64,000 nucleotides of DNA, from positions 124,001 through 188,000 of the forward strand of contig CACXSA010000001.1 in the NCBI GenBank assembly GCA_902770195.1, in the 5' to 3' direction. This stretch comes from an uncultured Prevotellaceae bacterium. GTDB lineage: Bacteria > Bacteroidota > Bacteroidia > Bacteroidales > Bacteroidaceae. The translations under genes were made by a program, and so were the position numbers. Positions 10,301 through 17,838 of the stretch are shown piece by piece (the stretch's first letter is position 1; the number at the start of each line of letters is the position of its first letter). Under the pieces are notes generated by a model. It saw only the letters and a program-made list of their open reading frames with translations, was not told the DNA's origin and searched no databases.

Positions 10301-12179
10301 GTGTGCGGAACGGAAGTCCCATGAAGATACCGTCCAGCCAAACCTGGTAAGCATAAATCGCCTTGTGCCAGAACACCTTGTCAGCAATGGTACGGGGCTG
10401 GTCTTGCAACTGCTTCATCATGGTCTGCATGGCTTTCAAGTTCTTAGCCTCCGGCCATTTCTGATACATACGGGTAACGAAGTGACCAGTACGGATGTTG
10501 TCGAGGTTATAGTCCAAAATGTCATATCCGCGGATGTCGCCCTTTTCATTGATCATCGTGTCCGTATATTCCTGACAGTACTTGCGGATGTCCTCGCCAC
10601 CATAGCGCAAATAGGTGTCCAGCATGCCTTCCAGCTCAATACCCATGACATAGCTCCACTTGGGACGGTTGGAGAAGTCGAGCATATAAGACTTCGGCAC
10701 ACGCTTCATCTCGCTATAGGTCAGCCATTCAGAATAGTGCTTGTAAGGAGGATTCTGCAGAACCAATGAGCCGTTAACCATCAGGTTGTCATAGATTACA
10801 TCCTGAGCAAGACCCACCTGGTGGACGGGCTTGCCGTAAACCCCGTTGAACGAGCAATTACGTACATTAATATTGTTAACCGTATAGGCTAACTTCTCGT
10901 CCTGGTATCCTACAATCATGACACCATACTTCGACTTCTGACAAGTGACATTCTCCATGGTGACATTGCGCACGATGGGGTAGAAACCACGGCAGCAAAT
11001 TTCGCGTGGCTCATAGTCGGTGTTGATTTTCAGGACAGCTTCCTTGCATTGTCCTACAGTGACATTGCGCATGTTGATATTCTCGATGATGCCACCACGG
11101 CAAGAGTTTGTCTTGATGCGGAGTACACGGTCAAGAGAGGGGGAGTCCATCTCGCAATTCTCTGCAAAGACATTCTGGCAACCTCCGGAAATCTCGGAAC
11201 CGATAACCACACCACCATGACCATTGTTAAACTTGCAGTTACGGATGATGATGTTCTTCGAAGGCTTGCCGGCATAACGTCCCTGACCACCGTCACGACC
11301 GTCATTGTTGCGCCCGCTCTTGATGGCGATGCAGTCGTCACCCGTATTGAAGTAGCAGTTCTCTATCAGGACACGGTCGCACGACTCCGGGTCGCAACCG
11401 TCACCATTAGGACCGTCATTGTTGATATGAACGCCACGAACGGTGATATCTGTGGAAAGCAGCGGGTGGATAACCCAGAAAGGCGAACGCAACAAGGTGA
11501 CGTCTTCAATCAGGATACCATCGCACTGGTTCAGGTTAATCATCTGAGGACGGAGACCGTCGGTAGTGCCGAACTTGCGCTGGTCCATATCCACGCCATC
11601 CTCTGCATATTTCAGCAGACGGGCACGGGCACCCTGGTTTTGTGCAATACCGCCAGGCTTCATGCCGAAACGGGAGTTTCCACACCAGGGCCACCAAGTC
11701 TCGTTCGAACCACCACCATCGATGGTTCCCTTACCCGTGATGGCCACGTCCTTGGCCTGATAGGCATAAATCAGCGGGCTGAGGTTCCAGCAGTCCAGAC
11801 CCTCCCAGCGTGTGGGAACGATGGGGTACAGCTCCGGCTCGAAGGCAAACTCCAAGACGGCACCTTCCTCCACAACGAGGTTTACGCCGCTCTTCAGCTG
11901 GATGGCTGCGGTGAGGAAATGCTGACCAGCCGGTACGATGACCCTACCGCCGCCCTTCTTGGAGCATTTGTCGATAGCCTTCTGAATGGCTTTCTGGTTC
12001 TTGGCAGCATTGTTGGTGGTCTTAGCACCAAACTTGGTGATGGGAAACTCTGCATTGGCAAATTGTGGCATGCGAATGCTTTGCTCAATCTGTTTGTATT
12101 GCTGCTGATCCCACCCTTTGGCCTGTGCGGTCAAAGTGACAAGGGCGCATAGCAATAGCGTCTGTAGGAACTTTTTCAT
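7371..12179 (-). CDS. Secreted three-module pectinase: GH28, GH105 and an unassigned (alpha/alpha)6 hydrolase
   Basis: A 1602-residue protein with a signal peptide at about 1-20. Residues about 40-470 are a GH28 polygalacturonase/rhamnogalacturonase: NGDGCDPESC near 256, GDDCIAIKSG near 278, GHGGVVIG near 318 and RIKT. Residues about 500-900 are a GH105 unsaturated galacturonyl hydrolase: DGIFMGLPF, WGRAQGWYTMALIE near 696 and ESTCSSMFAYALL near 762. From about 910 to the end a third module begins RNNPIITQADPLASLTVGNG and contains QETGLTYNTWFGRPHLE and WWHAVDFALW, with the look of a GH65/GH94/GH95-type (alpha/alpha)6 barrel after an N-terminal beta-sandwich. I cannot name its family. These functions are usually on separate proteins. 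The chain would cut galacturonan and then release the unsaturated end sugar. Transcribed alone from a putative promoter at 12212-12219. Confidence 0.88.
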   Translation of the reverse strand: MKKFLQTLLLCALVTLTAQAKGWDQQQYKQIEQSIRMPQFANAEFPITKFGAKTTNNAAKNQKAIQKAIDKCSKKGGGRVIVPAGQHFLTAAIQLKSGVNLVVEEGAVLEFAFEPELYPIVPTRWEGLDCWNLSPLIYAYQAKDVAITGKGTIDGGGSNETWWPWCGNSRFGMKPGGIAQNQGARARLLKYAEDGVDMDQRKFGTTDGLRPQMINLNQCDGILIEDVTLLRSPFWVIHPLLSTDITVRGVHINNDGPNGDGCDPESCDRVLIENCYFNTGDDCIAIKSGRNNDGRDGGQGRYAGKPSKNIIIRNCKFNNGHGGVVIGSEISGGCQNVFAENCEMDSPSLDRVLRIKTNSCRGGIIENINMRNVTVGQCKEAVLKINTDYEPREICCRGFYPIVRNVTMENVTCQKSKYGVMIVGYQDEKLAYTVNNINVRNCSFNGVYGKPVHQVGLAQDVIYDNLMVNGSLVLQNPPYKHYSEWLTYSEMKRVPKSYMLDFSNRPKWSYVMGIELEGMLDTYLRYGGEDIRKYCQEYTDTMINEKGDIRGYDILDYNLDNIRTGHFVTRMYQKWPEAKNLKAMQTMMKQLQDQPRTIADKVFWHKAIYAYQVWLDGIFMGLPFRTLTAPITEKAQVGKGKKAKYPIMDIYDDAVNQLKITYNRTFDPKTGLNRHAYDETRKTFWADKESGLSQHCWGRAQGWYTMALIEVLDALPENYARRSEVIDLLIKDFDAIIKWQDKESGVWYQVMDCPGQEGNYLESTCSSMFAYALLKAYRKGYVGEKYRDAGIRAYKGIIANFIKVHPDKTISLTNCCEVAGLGPAATPDVISAMKKINPKGSVRENQRRDGSYKYYLSEPIRDNDAKGVGPFIWASLEMEMLGYTTENITASIDREAVLFRNNPIITQADPLASLTVGNGHFATTVDVTGLQSYVKEYSQGIPLNAMSDWGWHSFPNKDNLKPEESEKSYDFGHGHKEDYAIEYKKAEDGRHKLATEYFRVNPHRLNLGAIGLNLKDGNGQIIPLDGISDINQQLNLWQGEITSSYKADGQKVNVITLGLPDRDAVAYRISSPLLTKGQASVSIRLPYPTGKHADDASDWSKDALHSSQIISQNDHAAVIEHQIDTTTYYIYIRWEGQAQLQGVKAHTYQLSADADVLAFEVEYNPVNRASALEAFRFDAAQKTTQKYWHKFWTETAFVDFSQCTDPRAKELERRVVLSQYLTRINCANNMPPQETGLTYNTWFGRPHLEMTWWHAVDFALWNQPKVVEQMLQWYDNTAAPVAKKIAQRQGFKGIRWMKMTDPWAGEAPSNTGSFLTWQQPHYIYLAEEMYRANPTSKTLKQYAENVEATAEFLADFAKTGKLFGQTAMQECMTKDISYNHPFELAYFRYALNIAQQWRERMGKSRNKQWDDVAVRLASMPITKEGIYTAGLPIGKTEGLQSFDPFNTVGGGSTSVKEETFADKVRNDHPAVLGSFGLLPQNASRFDAVKAQKTLDWVMKNWNWQTTWGWDYGMIAMTAARLGRPDIALDALLIDTQKNTYLKNGHNFQTADRLRLYLPGNGALLTAIAMMCAGWDGCKEVLNPGFPKDGRWNVRWEGLHRMQ

Positions 12180-12211
12180 GTCAGTTTTCTTTGTTTAGTA
12201 GATTCTGACTG

Positions 12212-12219
12212 CAAAGGTA
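12212..12219 (-). promoter_or_regulatory. Putative -7 box of the pectinase fusion gene
   Basis: The minus strand reads TACCTTTG, fitting TAnnTTTG, 32 bases before the start codon. No clear -33 element. Confidence 0.5.
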
Positions 12220-12256
12220 ATTAAAAAGAATGAAAATGCTCACGCTTTTACATAAT

Positions 12257-13039
12257 TTATGAGTTCAACGCTTCAAACAGTCGGTCAAGTGCCTTGTCGG
12301 CATTCCCGTTTTCTTCGCTGAGCAGCGTGACGAACTTGGAGCCGATGATGGCACCGGCAGCATTGTCCTGAGCAGCTTTCAGCGTCTGGGCATTGCTGAT
12401 GCCGAATCCAATCATGCGAGGATTGCGCAAGTTCATGGCGTTGATACGGCGGAAATAGTCCTGTTTCGCTTCGTCGAAAGATTTCTGGACACCGGTGATG
12501 GCTGCCGACGAAACCATGTAGATGAACCCGTCGGTATTGTCGTCGATGAAGCGGATGCGCTCTTCGGAAGTCTCGGGCGTGATGAGCATGATTACCCTTA
12601 GATCGTAGCGGTCGGCCACGGGCTTCACGACCTCCTGATAGTCTTTAAAAGGAAGGTCGGGGATGATCATGCCACTGACGCCACTCTCCACACATGACTG
12701 GCAGAACTGCTCGATGCCGTACTGCATGATGGGGTTGAGGTAGCCCATGAGGATGAGCGGTATCTGCACTTGGTCTTTGATGGCCGCCAGTTGCGAGAAA
12801 AGCAGTTTCAGCGACATACCGTTTCTCAGTGCCGTCGTGGCAGCATCCTGTATGACCGGTCCGTCGGCCATGGGGTCGCTGAAGGGTATGCCTACTTCAA
12901 TCATGCTGATGCCTCGGCGCTGCATGGTGAGAATCACGTCGCAAGTGCCGTTGAGCGTGGGTGCTCCTGCACAGAAATAGAGCGAGAGGAGCTTTTTATC
13001 GCCGCGTTGGGCGAAGAGGGAATTAATCTTGTTCGTCAT
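12257..13039 (-). CDS. trpA: Tryptophan synthase alpha subunit
   Basis: A 260-residue TIM-barrel protein that cleaves indole-3-glycerol phosphate to indole and glyceraldehyde 3-phosphate and passes indole to TrpB. The catalytic pair is present: Glu48 in [10 protein letters not shown] and Asp59 in MADGP. The phosphate-binding loops near the C-terminus ([19 protein letters not shown]) are intact. Length is normal. It is the last gene of the trp operon, 16 bases after trpF, and unlike trpC, trpF and trpE I see no insertion in it. Confidence 0.97.
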   Translation of the reverse strand: MTNKINSLFAQRGDKKLLSLYFCAGAPTLNGTCDVILTMQRRGISMIEVGIPFSDPMADGPVIQDAATTALRNGMSLKLLFSQLAAIKDQVQIPLILMGYLNPIMQYGIEQFCQSCVESGVSGMIIPDLPFKDYQEVVKPVADRYDLRVIMLITPETSEERIRFIDDNTDGFIYMVSSAAITGVQKSFDEAKQDYFRRINAMNLRNPRMIGFGISNAQTLKAAQDNAAGAIIGSKFVTLLSEENGNADKALDRLFEALNS

Positions 13040-13055
13040 ATCGTTTACTATTTGT

Positions 13056-13715
13056 TTAACTATTTAGTTCATTGAAGAATTTCCGGAGGGCGGAGACGTC
13101 CTTCAGCCCGGGAACCAGTTCGAAGCGCGAGTTGAGGTCGATGCCTATGCATTTGGGATGGTGGAAGGCTCGGACGCGCCCGGCATCGTCGGGCCCTATG
13201 CCCCCACTTAATATAAAAGGTGTGGCGCCGTGATAGTCGTCGAGGACCGTCCAGTCGAACTTGGTGCCATTGCCTCCGACGGAGTTGCCTTTCGTGTCGA
13301 AGAGGAAGTAGTCAGCCAGTGGCTCGTAGGGCTTGGTTTGGGCGAAGTCGTCGGCAGTGGCTATGTTGAAGGCCTTGATGGTGGCGATGGAATCGCCACA
13401 TACGGTAAGGAGAGCCTGAATGTACTCGGGCGACTCTTGGCCGTGCAGCTGGATGTAGTCGAGGGAGTATTCATCCGCGATGTGCTTGACGGTCTCGATG
13501 GCGGCATCGACAAAGACCCCGACGCGCTTGCACTTCGATGGCAGGTAGGCGGGGCGCTCACTGACATAGCGGCTGGACTTCGGCCAGAAGATAAAGCCCA
13601 TCAGGTCGATGCCGAGGGCCATTCCCGACGTATCGTCGCCTACCCGTAGCCTTTCCACCTCGCGGATGTTCTCCGCATCGCGCATGCCACAAACTTTTAT
13701 TAATTCATAATTCAT
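13056..13715 (-). CDS. trpF: Phosphoribosylanthranilate isomerase
   Basis: A 219-residue TIM-barrel isomerase that converts N-(5'-phosphoribosyl)anthranilate to CdRP. The N-terminal KVCGMRD motif holds the catalytic Cys and [13 protein letters not shown] is typical; near the C-terminus [11 protein letters not shown] and GIDLNSRFE are the phosphate-binding and catalytic Asp regions. Two oddities. The start codon and residues MNYEL lie inside a 7-bp repeat array (13701-13721). Between QALL and IKAF there is an extra TVCGDSIAT encoded by a perfect palindrome (13381-13399), the same insert as in trpC. Both are in frame, so the enzyme is probably active. Confidence 0.95.
   Translation of the reverse strand: MNYELIKVCGMRDAENIREVERLRVGDDTSGMALGIDLMGFIFWPKSSRYVSERPAYLPSKCKRVGVFVDAAIETVKHIADEYSLDYIQLHGQESPEYIQALLTVCGDSIATIKAFNIATADDFAQTKPYEPLADYFLFDTKGNSVGGNGTKFDWTVLDDYHGATPFILSGGIGPDDAGRVRAFHHPKCIGIDLNSRFELVPGLKDVSALRKFFNELNS
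13381..13399. repeat. Palindromic coding insertion in trpF
   Basis: An 8-bp perfect stem (GTGGCGAT / ATCGCCAC) with a 3-base loop sits in frame and encodes CGDSIAT. The trpF alignment normally runs from the QLHG helix straight into the IKAF strand, so this looks inserted. A near-identical palindrome is in trpC at 13922-13950. Confidence 0.75.
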
Positions 13716-13721
13716 AATTCA
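13701..13721. repeat. 7-bp repeat array at the trpC-trpF junction (3 units, TAATTCA)
   Basis: Three perfect TAATTCA units. On the coding strand they form the ribosome-binding region and start codon of trpF (ATTATGAATTATG). Loss or gain of one unit would shift which ATG is in frame. A two-unit relative (ATAATTC) lies at 13764-13777. Confidence 0.85.
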
Positions 13722-13768
13722 GATACGACCTTGGTCGCTTCGTACCTTTATGTCGAAGAATGCATAAT

Positions 13769-14536
13769 TCATAATTGGTTGATGAAATCGCAGAGGGCGA
13801 TGCCCGGGTCGGGGGACTTCATGAAGTTCTCGCCGATGAGGAAACCGCGGAAGCCGGCGCGGCGCAGTGCGTTGACGGTATCGGGATTCGAGATGCCGCT
13901 CTCGCTGACAAGGACCGTCTTCTGTGTGGCGATGGAATCGCCGCACACAGAGCGCAGTTGCTCCGCCAGGCGGAAGCTGTTTTGGACATCGGTGACGAAG
14001 CTGCCGAGGTTGCGGTTGTTGATGCCGCACATGTCGGGACCGAGTTCGGCATATTCCAGTTCCTGCTCGCTGTGCATCTCCAGCAGCACCTCCATGCCCA
14101 GCTGGTGGGCTTTGCTCAGTAGTGCGCCACACTGCTCTTTGGTGAGGCAGGCGGCGATGAGCAGTACGGCAGATGCTCCGCAGAGGGCAGCCTCGTAGAG
14201 CTGCATCTCGTCGATGACGAAGTTCTTGTAGAGGATGGGGATGGTGACGCCCGACTTACGCGCCGTGCGGATGAAGTCGTCGTGGCCTCCGAAGTAGTCC
14301 TTGTCGGTCAGTATGCTGAGTGCGGCGGCACCGTTCTGCTGATACGCCAGCGGGATGATGTCGGCGCGCCCCTCTTCCTTGATCCATCCCTTTGAGGGCG
14401 ACCGGCGCTTGAATTCGGCAATGATGCCCGAGGAGGAAGCCAGCAGGGCGTCCTTCATCGATGGTTTCTTGGCATACATCCGTTGCAGTTCCTGCCGCTT
14501 GTGGGCGATGATGTCTTGTAAAATGTCTTGCATCAT
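13769..14536 (-). CDS. trpC: Indole-3-glycerol phosphate synthase
   Basis: A 255-residue TIM-barrel enzyme that closes the indole ring from CdRP. Family landmarks are present: IIAEFKRRSPSKGWI near 38 (catalytic Glu and Lys), ALSILTDKDYFGG, ILYKNFVIDE (catalytic Lys), MEVLLEMH, GINNRNLGSF and SESGISNPDTV. Between RLAEQLR and KTVLVSESGI there is an extra segment containing VCGDSIATQ, encoded by a palindrome (13922-13950) that also occurs in trpF. It lies in a surface loop before the SESGI strand, so activity is probably kept. Located 29 bases after trpD. Confidence 0.96.
   Translation of the reverse strand: MMQDILQDIIAHKRQELQRMYAKKPSMKDALLASSSGIIAEFKRRSPSKGWIKEEGRADIIPLAYQQNGAAALSILTDKDYFGGHDDFIRTARKSGVTIPILYKNFVIDEMQLYEAALCGASAVLLIAACLTKEQCGALLSKAHQLGMEVLLEMHSEQELEYAELGPDMCGINNRNLGSFVTDVQNSFRLAEQLRSVCGDSIATQKTVLVSESGISNPDTVNALRRAGFRGFLIGENFMKSPDPGIALCDFINQL
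13922..13950. repeat. Palindromic coding insertion in trpC
   Basis: Arms CTGTGT/ACACAG and GGCGAT/ATCGCC surround a 3-base loop, with two unpaired bases on one side. The core is identical to the palindrome in trpF and encodes the same CGDSIAT residues in the same frame. Confidence 0.75.
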
Positions 14537-14565
14537 GAGAATCCGTGTTTATGCGTTACTGATTG

Positions 14566-15576
14566 TCAACTGTTGAGTTCCACGAACTTCCTGAATGTGC
14601 GCAGAGCTGCCCCGCTGTCAATGCTCTCGCGGGCAATCTCGATGCACTCGTCGATGTCCTTCTCTCCGCGTTCCAGCACCTGTATTCCGAATGCCGCATT
14701 GGCCAGGACGATATTTTTCTGGGCAGGCAGCGCCCTGTTCTCCAGTACCGAGTCGAATATCCGGGCGGCCTCTTCCTCGCTGGCGCCCCCTACGAGCTCT
14801 TCGGGCTTGGCAATCTCGAAGCCAAGGTCCTGTGGCTGGAATATCCGCTCGTATTGCTTGGTGGTCACCTTGAACGGTCCGGTCAGGCTGATTTCATCGT
14901 AGCCGTCGATTGAGTTCACGATGCCATAGTCGATGCCCAGTTTCTGATAGACGTTGTTGTATAGCCGCATCTGGTCGAGGTTGGCCACACCCAGCAGCTG
15001 GCATTTGGGCTGCGAGGGATTGACGATGGGACCCAGCAGGTTGAAGATGGTGGGGAACTGCAGCGCCTTGCGGATGGGGCCGACGAACTTCATGGCACGG
15101 GCGAACAGCTGGGCGTGCAGATAGACGATGCCCGCCTCGTTGAGCGAGCGGTTCAGCCGGTCGATGTCGTCGGTGAACTTGATGCCGTGGTGCTGGATGA
15201 CGTTCGATGCACCGCTGACACTGGTGGCTGCGTAGTTGCCGTGCTTGGCGACCTTATATCCCGCACCGGCGATGACGAAGCAGGCGGTGGTCGATATGTT
15301 GAACGTGTTCTTGCGGTCGCCGCCCGTGCCGACCACGTCGATGTAGCGGTCGCAGTCGAGGATGGCGGGCACGCCGGTCTCCAGTATGCCGTCGCGGAAT
15401 CCCAGCAGTTCATCGACCGTCACGCCGCGCATCTGCAAGGCCGTCAGCAGGGCGGTAATCTGCTCGTTGGGGTATTCGCTCTGTGTGATACCAATCAGGA
15501 TGGTTTTCATCTCCTCGCGGGAGAGCTCTTCGTGATTCAACAGGCGGAAGAGATAGCCTTTCATAGTCTGTTCCAT
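14566..15576 (-). CDS. trpD: Anthranilate phosphoribosyltransferase
   Basis: A 336-residue enzyme joining anthranilate to PRPP. I choose the ATG ending at 15576 (MEQTMKGYLFRLL); a longer frame to 15657 would run into the 22-bp palindrome array and encodes non-homologous residues. The glycine-rich PRPP loop DVVGTGGDRKNTFNIST, the KHGNYAATSVSGASN stretch and FARAMKFVGPIRK are all typical. Length is normal and no insertions are seen. Confidence 0.96.
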   Translation of the reverse strand: MEQTMKGYLFRLLNHEELSREEMKTILIGITQSEYPNEQITALLTALQMRGVTVDELLGFRDGILETGVPAILDCDRYIDVVGTGGDRKNTFNISTTACFVIAGAGYKVAKHGNYAATSVSGASNVIQHHGIKFTDDIDRLNRSLNEAGIVYLHAQLFARAMKFVGPIRKALQFPTIFNLLGPIVNPSQPKCQLLGVANLDQMRLYNNVYQKLGIDYGIVNSIDGYDEISLTGPFKVTTKQYERIFQPQDLGFEIAKPEELVGGASEEEAARIFDSVLENRALPAQKNIVLANAAFGIQVLERGEKDIDECIEIARESIDSGAALRTFRKFVELNS

Positions 15577-15611
15577 ATTGTTTGTTTTTATGTTTTCTGA
15601 TGTCGTTTTCT

Positions 15612-15743
15612 GATGATACGCATGACTGATTTCGATGATACGTATGATTGATTTCAATGATACGTATGATTGGCTCCGATGATACGTATGATTCGACTAA
15701 ATCATACGTATGATTTGATTAAATGATACGTATGATTGGTTTC
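15612..15743. repeat. Six 22-bp tandem units carrying the palindrome ATCATACGTATGAT
   Basis: Units begin at 15612, 15634, 15656, 15678, 15700 and 15722, exactly 22 bases apart. The core is GATACGTATGAT in most units, and becomes the full palindrome ATCATACGTATGAT in the fifth. The first unit, nearest trpD, is the most diverged. The array fills the trpD-trpG gap. Two helical turns per unit suggests protein binding on one face, or a stack of small RNA hairpins if transcribed. I know no matching family. Confidence 0.9.
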
Positions 15744-15745
15744 AT

Positions 15746-16309
15746 TCATAAGAACATCCAGTTTTGCAGCATTTTCTTGCCGTCGGGCGTCAGCACGCTC
15801 TCGGGGTGGAACTGGATGCCGCGCACGTTCAGCTCTTTGTGTTTCAGTGCCATAATCTGCCCCTCGTCCGACACGGCGGTCACCTCCAGACAGTCGGGCA
15901 GTCCGTCGCGGCTGACCACCCACGAGTGGTAGCGGCCCACGGTGAAGTCCCTCGCGATGCCCGAGAACAGCGCGTCGTCGCCGGTCAGATGGCAGGGCGT
16001 GGCCACCCCGTGGAACACGTCGCTCAGGTTCTCCAGTCGTGCGCCAAAGGCCTCGCCGATGGCCTGATGACCCAGGCAGACGCCCAGGATGGGCTTCCGA
16101 CCGGCATAGGTGCGGATGACGTCGAGCAGCAAGCCCGCCTCCGACGGGATGCCCGGACCAGGCGAAAGGATGATCTTGCTGAACTCCTGCAGTTGCGACA
16201 ATTCGAACTGGTCGTTGCGAAGCACGGTGACCTCCGCCCCCAGTTCTTTTACCAGATGACTCAAGTTATAGGTGAACGAGTCGTAATTATCGATGATGAC
16301 TATTTTCAT
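15746..16309 (-). CDS. trpG: Anthranilate synthase glutamine amidotransferase subunit
   Basis: A class I glutamine amidotransferase of about 187 residues supplying ammonia to TrpE. I prefer the start ending at 16309 (MKIVIIDNYDSFTYNL), the family's usual N-terminus; the extra upstream MKSEKF is weaker. The oxyanion motif SPGPGIP, nucleophile Cys78 in GVCLGHQAIG and the His-Glu pair in GIQFHPESVLTPDG complete the catalytic triad. It follows trpE with 7-bp repeats in the gap. Confidence 0.96.
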   Translation of the reverse strand: MKIVIIDNYDSFTYNLSHLVKELGAEVTVLRNDQFELSQLQEFSKIILSPGPGIPSEAGLLLDVIRTYAGRKPILGVCLGHQAIGEAFGARLENLSDVFHGVATPCHLTGDDALFSGIARDFTVGRYHSWVVSRDGLPDCLEVTAVSDEGQIMALKHKELNVRGIQFHPESVLTPDGKKMLQNWMFL

Positions 16310-16315
16310 AAATTT

Positions 16316-16350
16316 TTCACTTTTCACTATTCACTATTCACTATTCACTT
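16316..16350. repeat. 7-bp repeat array between trpE and trpG (5 units, TTCACTA-like)
   Basis: Five consecutive heptamers, TTCACTT then TTCACTA three times then TTCACTT. On the transcript this reads AAGTGAATAGTGAATAGTGA, close to the array in front of prfC at 60751-60785. Confidence 0.85.
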
Positions 16351-16352
16351 TT

Positions 16353-17807
16353 CTAAAGCTCCTCAGCTTTGGAAATTGCTTTTCGTAAGGCTCCCAGTTT
16401 GTTATTTACTTCCTGCAACTCATACTCCACGTCGCTCTTGGCCACGATGCCGCCGCCCGCCTGGAACCACAGCTCGCCATTGCGCGATACGAAGGTGCGG
16501 ATGGTGATGGCCTGATTCAGCGAGCCGTCCAGCCCGATGATGCCGATGCAGCCACCGTAGGCACCGCGGTTGTGCGGCTCGTATTCGGAAATCAGCTGCA
16601 TGGCGCGAACCTTCGGGGCACCCGAGAGCGTGCCGGCGGGGAACGTGTCGATAAAAGCCTTGATGGGGTCGGCTCCCGATGGTTTTCCATCGGGGCCAAC
16701 GCTTCCTGTTGGCCCGTCTAATTCGCCACTGACACGCGAGACGAGGTGGATGACGTGGGAATAATACTGGATGTCCTTGTAGTAGTCCACCTTCACATCG
16801 TGACAGTTGCGGCTGAGGTCATTGCGCGCCAAATCGACCAGCATCACGTGCTCGGCATTCTCCTTGGGGTCGTTGCGCAAGAACTCGGCTCCCCGTCGGT
16901 CGGCGTCGGCATCGCCCGTGCGCTTCGTCGTGCCGGCAATGGGGTCGATGTAAGCTAACATTGAACATTGACCATTGACCATTGACCGTTTCTCTATGCG
17001 ACAGTGGGTTTCGGGGCTGGAACCGAAAATGCGGAAGCCGCCGAAGTCGAAATAGAACAGGTAGGGCGATGGGTTGATGCTCCTTAGGGCGCGGTACAGC
17101 TTGAAGTCGTCGCCCTCGTAACGCTGGATGAAACGGCGCGACAGCACTATCTGGAACACATCGCCGCGCAGACAATGCTGGATGCCGCGGCGGATGTTCT
17201 CGCGGTGCTCGTCGTCGGTCAGCGTCGAGCGCACATCGCCCACGGGGTGGAAGTCATACGTCTTCACGCTGGCCTTGTTCATCGCCTTCAGAATGTCGTC
17301 GGTCTCCTGCTCGTCGCCCAGCGTCACCACCTTCAGCAGGTTGTTGTGATGGTCGAAGACAATCACCACCTTATATAATATATACAGCATGTCGGGCGCA
17401 TCGTTCTCCGCCATCGTCTCATCCTTCACCTCAATGTTCTCGAAATAGCGCACGGCATTGAAACTGGTGTAGCCGAAAAGTCCGCAAAGATGAGCATCGT
17501 CGCCGGTCACGTCAATGCGGTCGATGAGCGCGTGGATAGCCTCGGCAGTCGTATAGCCTGCATTGATTTCCTGTCTGGAAACATGCCCGTCGGGAAAATG
17601 AATCACTGACTCGCCGTGACTGATGGCCACACTGGCTATGGGATTAATGCCGATGAACGAGTGCGAATTGCTCTGCTCGTGATAGTCCGAACTCTCCATC
17701 AGTGCACTCTGCGGATAGAGGTCGCGCAGTCGCATATATACTCCCACCGGCGTGTATAAATCCGCCAGAATGGTCTTGCTTGTCGTCTGAAATTTATAGG
17801 TAATCAT
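16353..17807 (-). CDS. trpE: Anthranilate synthase component I
   Basis: A 484-residue chorismate-utilising enzyme that makes anthranilate with TrpG. The N-terminal feedback region includes LMESSDYHEQSNSHSFIG, the usual tryptophan-binding LLES area. The catalytic half has DVFQIVLSRRF, FGSSPETH, DPIAGTTKRTG, HVMLVDLARND, FPAGTLSGAPKVRAM and GGCIGIIG. Two in-frame oddities: SMVNGQCSML before the IDPIAGT motif is encoded by a 7-bp tandem array (16958-16987), and GPTGSVGPDGKPSG before FIDTFPAGT is encoded by two adjoining palindromes (16675-16715). Homologues normally lack both. They fall in loops, so function is likely retained. Confidence 0.95.
   Translation of the reverse strand: MITYKFQTTSKTILADLYTPVGVYMRLRDLYPQSALMESSDYHEQSNSHSFIGINPIASVAISHGESVIHFPDGHVSRQEINAGYTTAEAIHALIDRIDVTGDDAHLCGLFGYTSFNAVRYFENIEVKDETMAENDAPDMLYILYKVVIVFDHHNNLLKVVTLGDEQETDDILKAMNKASVKTYDFHPVGDVRSTLTDDEHRENIRRGIQHCLRGDVFQIVLSRRFIQRYEGDDFKLYRALRSINPSPYLFYFDFGGFRIFGSSPETHCRIEKRSMVNGQCSMLAYIDPIAGTTKRTGDADADRRGAEFLRNDPKENAEHVMLVDLARNDLSRNCHDVKVDYYKDIQYYSHVIHLVSRVSGELDGPTGSVGPDGKPSGADPIKAFIDTFPAGTLSGAPKVRAMQLISEYEPHNRGAYGGCIGIIGLDGSLNQAITIRTFVSRNGELWFQAGGGIVAKSDVEYELQEVNNKLGALRKAISKAEEL
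16675..16715. repeat. Twin palindromes inserted in trpE coding sequence
   Basis: Two perfect 8-bp stems abut: CCCGATGG-TTTT-CCATCGGG at 16675-16694 and GGGCCAAC-7 bases-GTTGGCCC at 16693-16715. Together they encode the extra Gly/Pro-rich segment ahead of the FPAGTLSGAP motif. Confidence 0.75.
16958..16987. repeat. 7-bp repeat array inside trpE (4 units, ACATTGA/CCATTGA)
   Basis: Two ACATTGA and two CCATTGA units in a row. Read on the coding strand they give AATGGTCAATGGTCAATG and so the residues MVNGQCSML. It is the same kind of heptamer array seen in gene junctions here, but inside a reading frame. Confidence 0.85.
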
Positions 17808-17808
17808 A

Positions 17809-17838
17809 ATTACTCATTACTCATTACTAATTACTCAT
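17809..17838. repeat. 7-bp repeat array between trpB and trpE (4 units, ATTACTC)
   Basis: ATTACTC twice, ATTACTA, ATTACTC, ending one base before the trpB stop codon complement. The array makes up nearly the whole trpB-trpE spacer, including the leader of trpE. Confidence 0.85.

Noticed and set aside
11049..12152. 367-codon plus-strand frame over the GH28 module
   Set aside because: Opposite-strand shadow of the beta-helix coding repeats; no family character.
15577..15657. N-terminal extension of TrpD
   Set aside because: Residues before MEQTMKGYLF come from the 22-bp repeat array and do not resemble TrpD.
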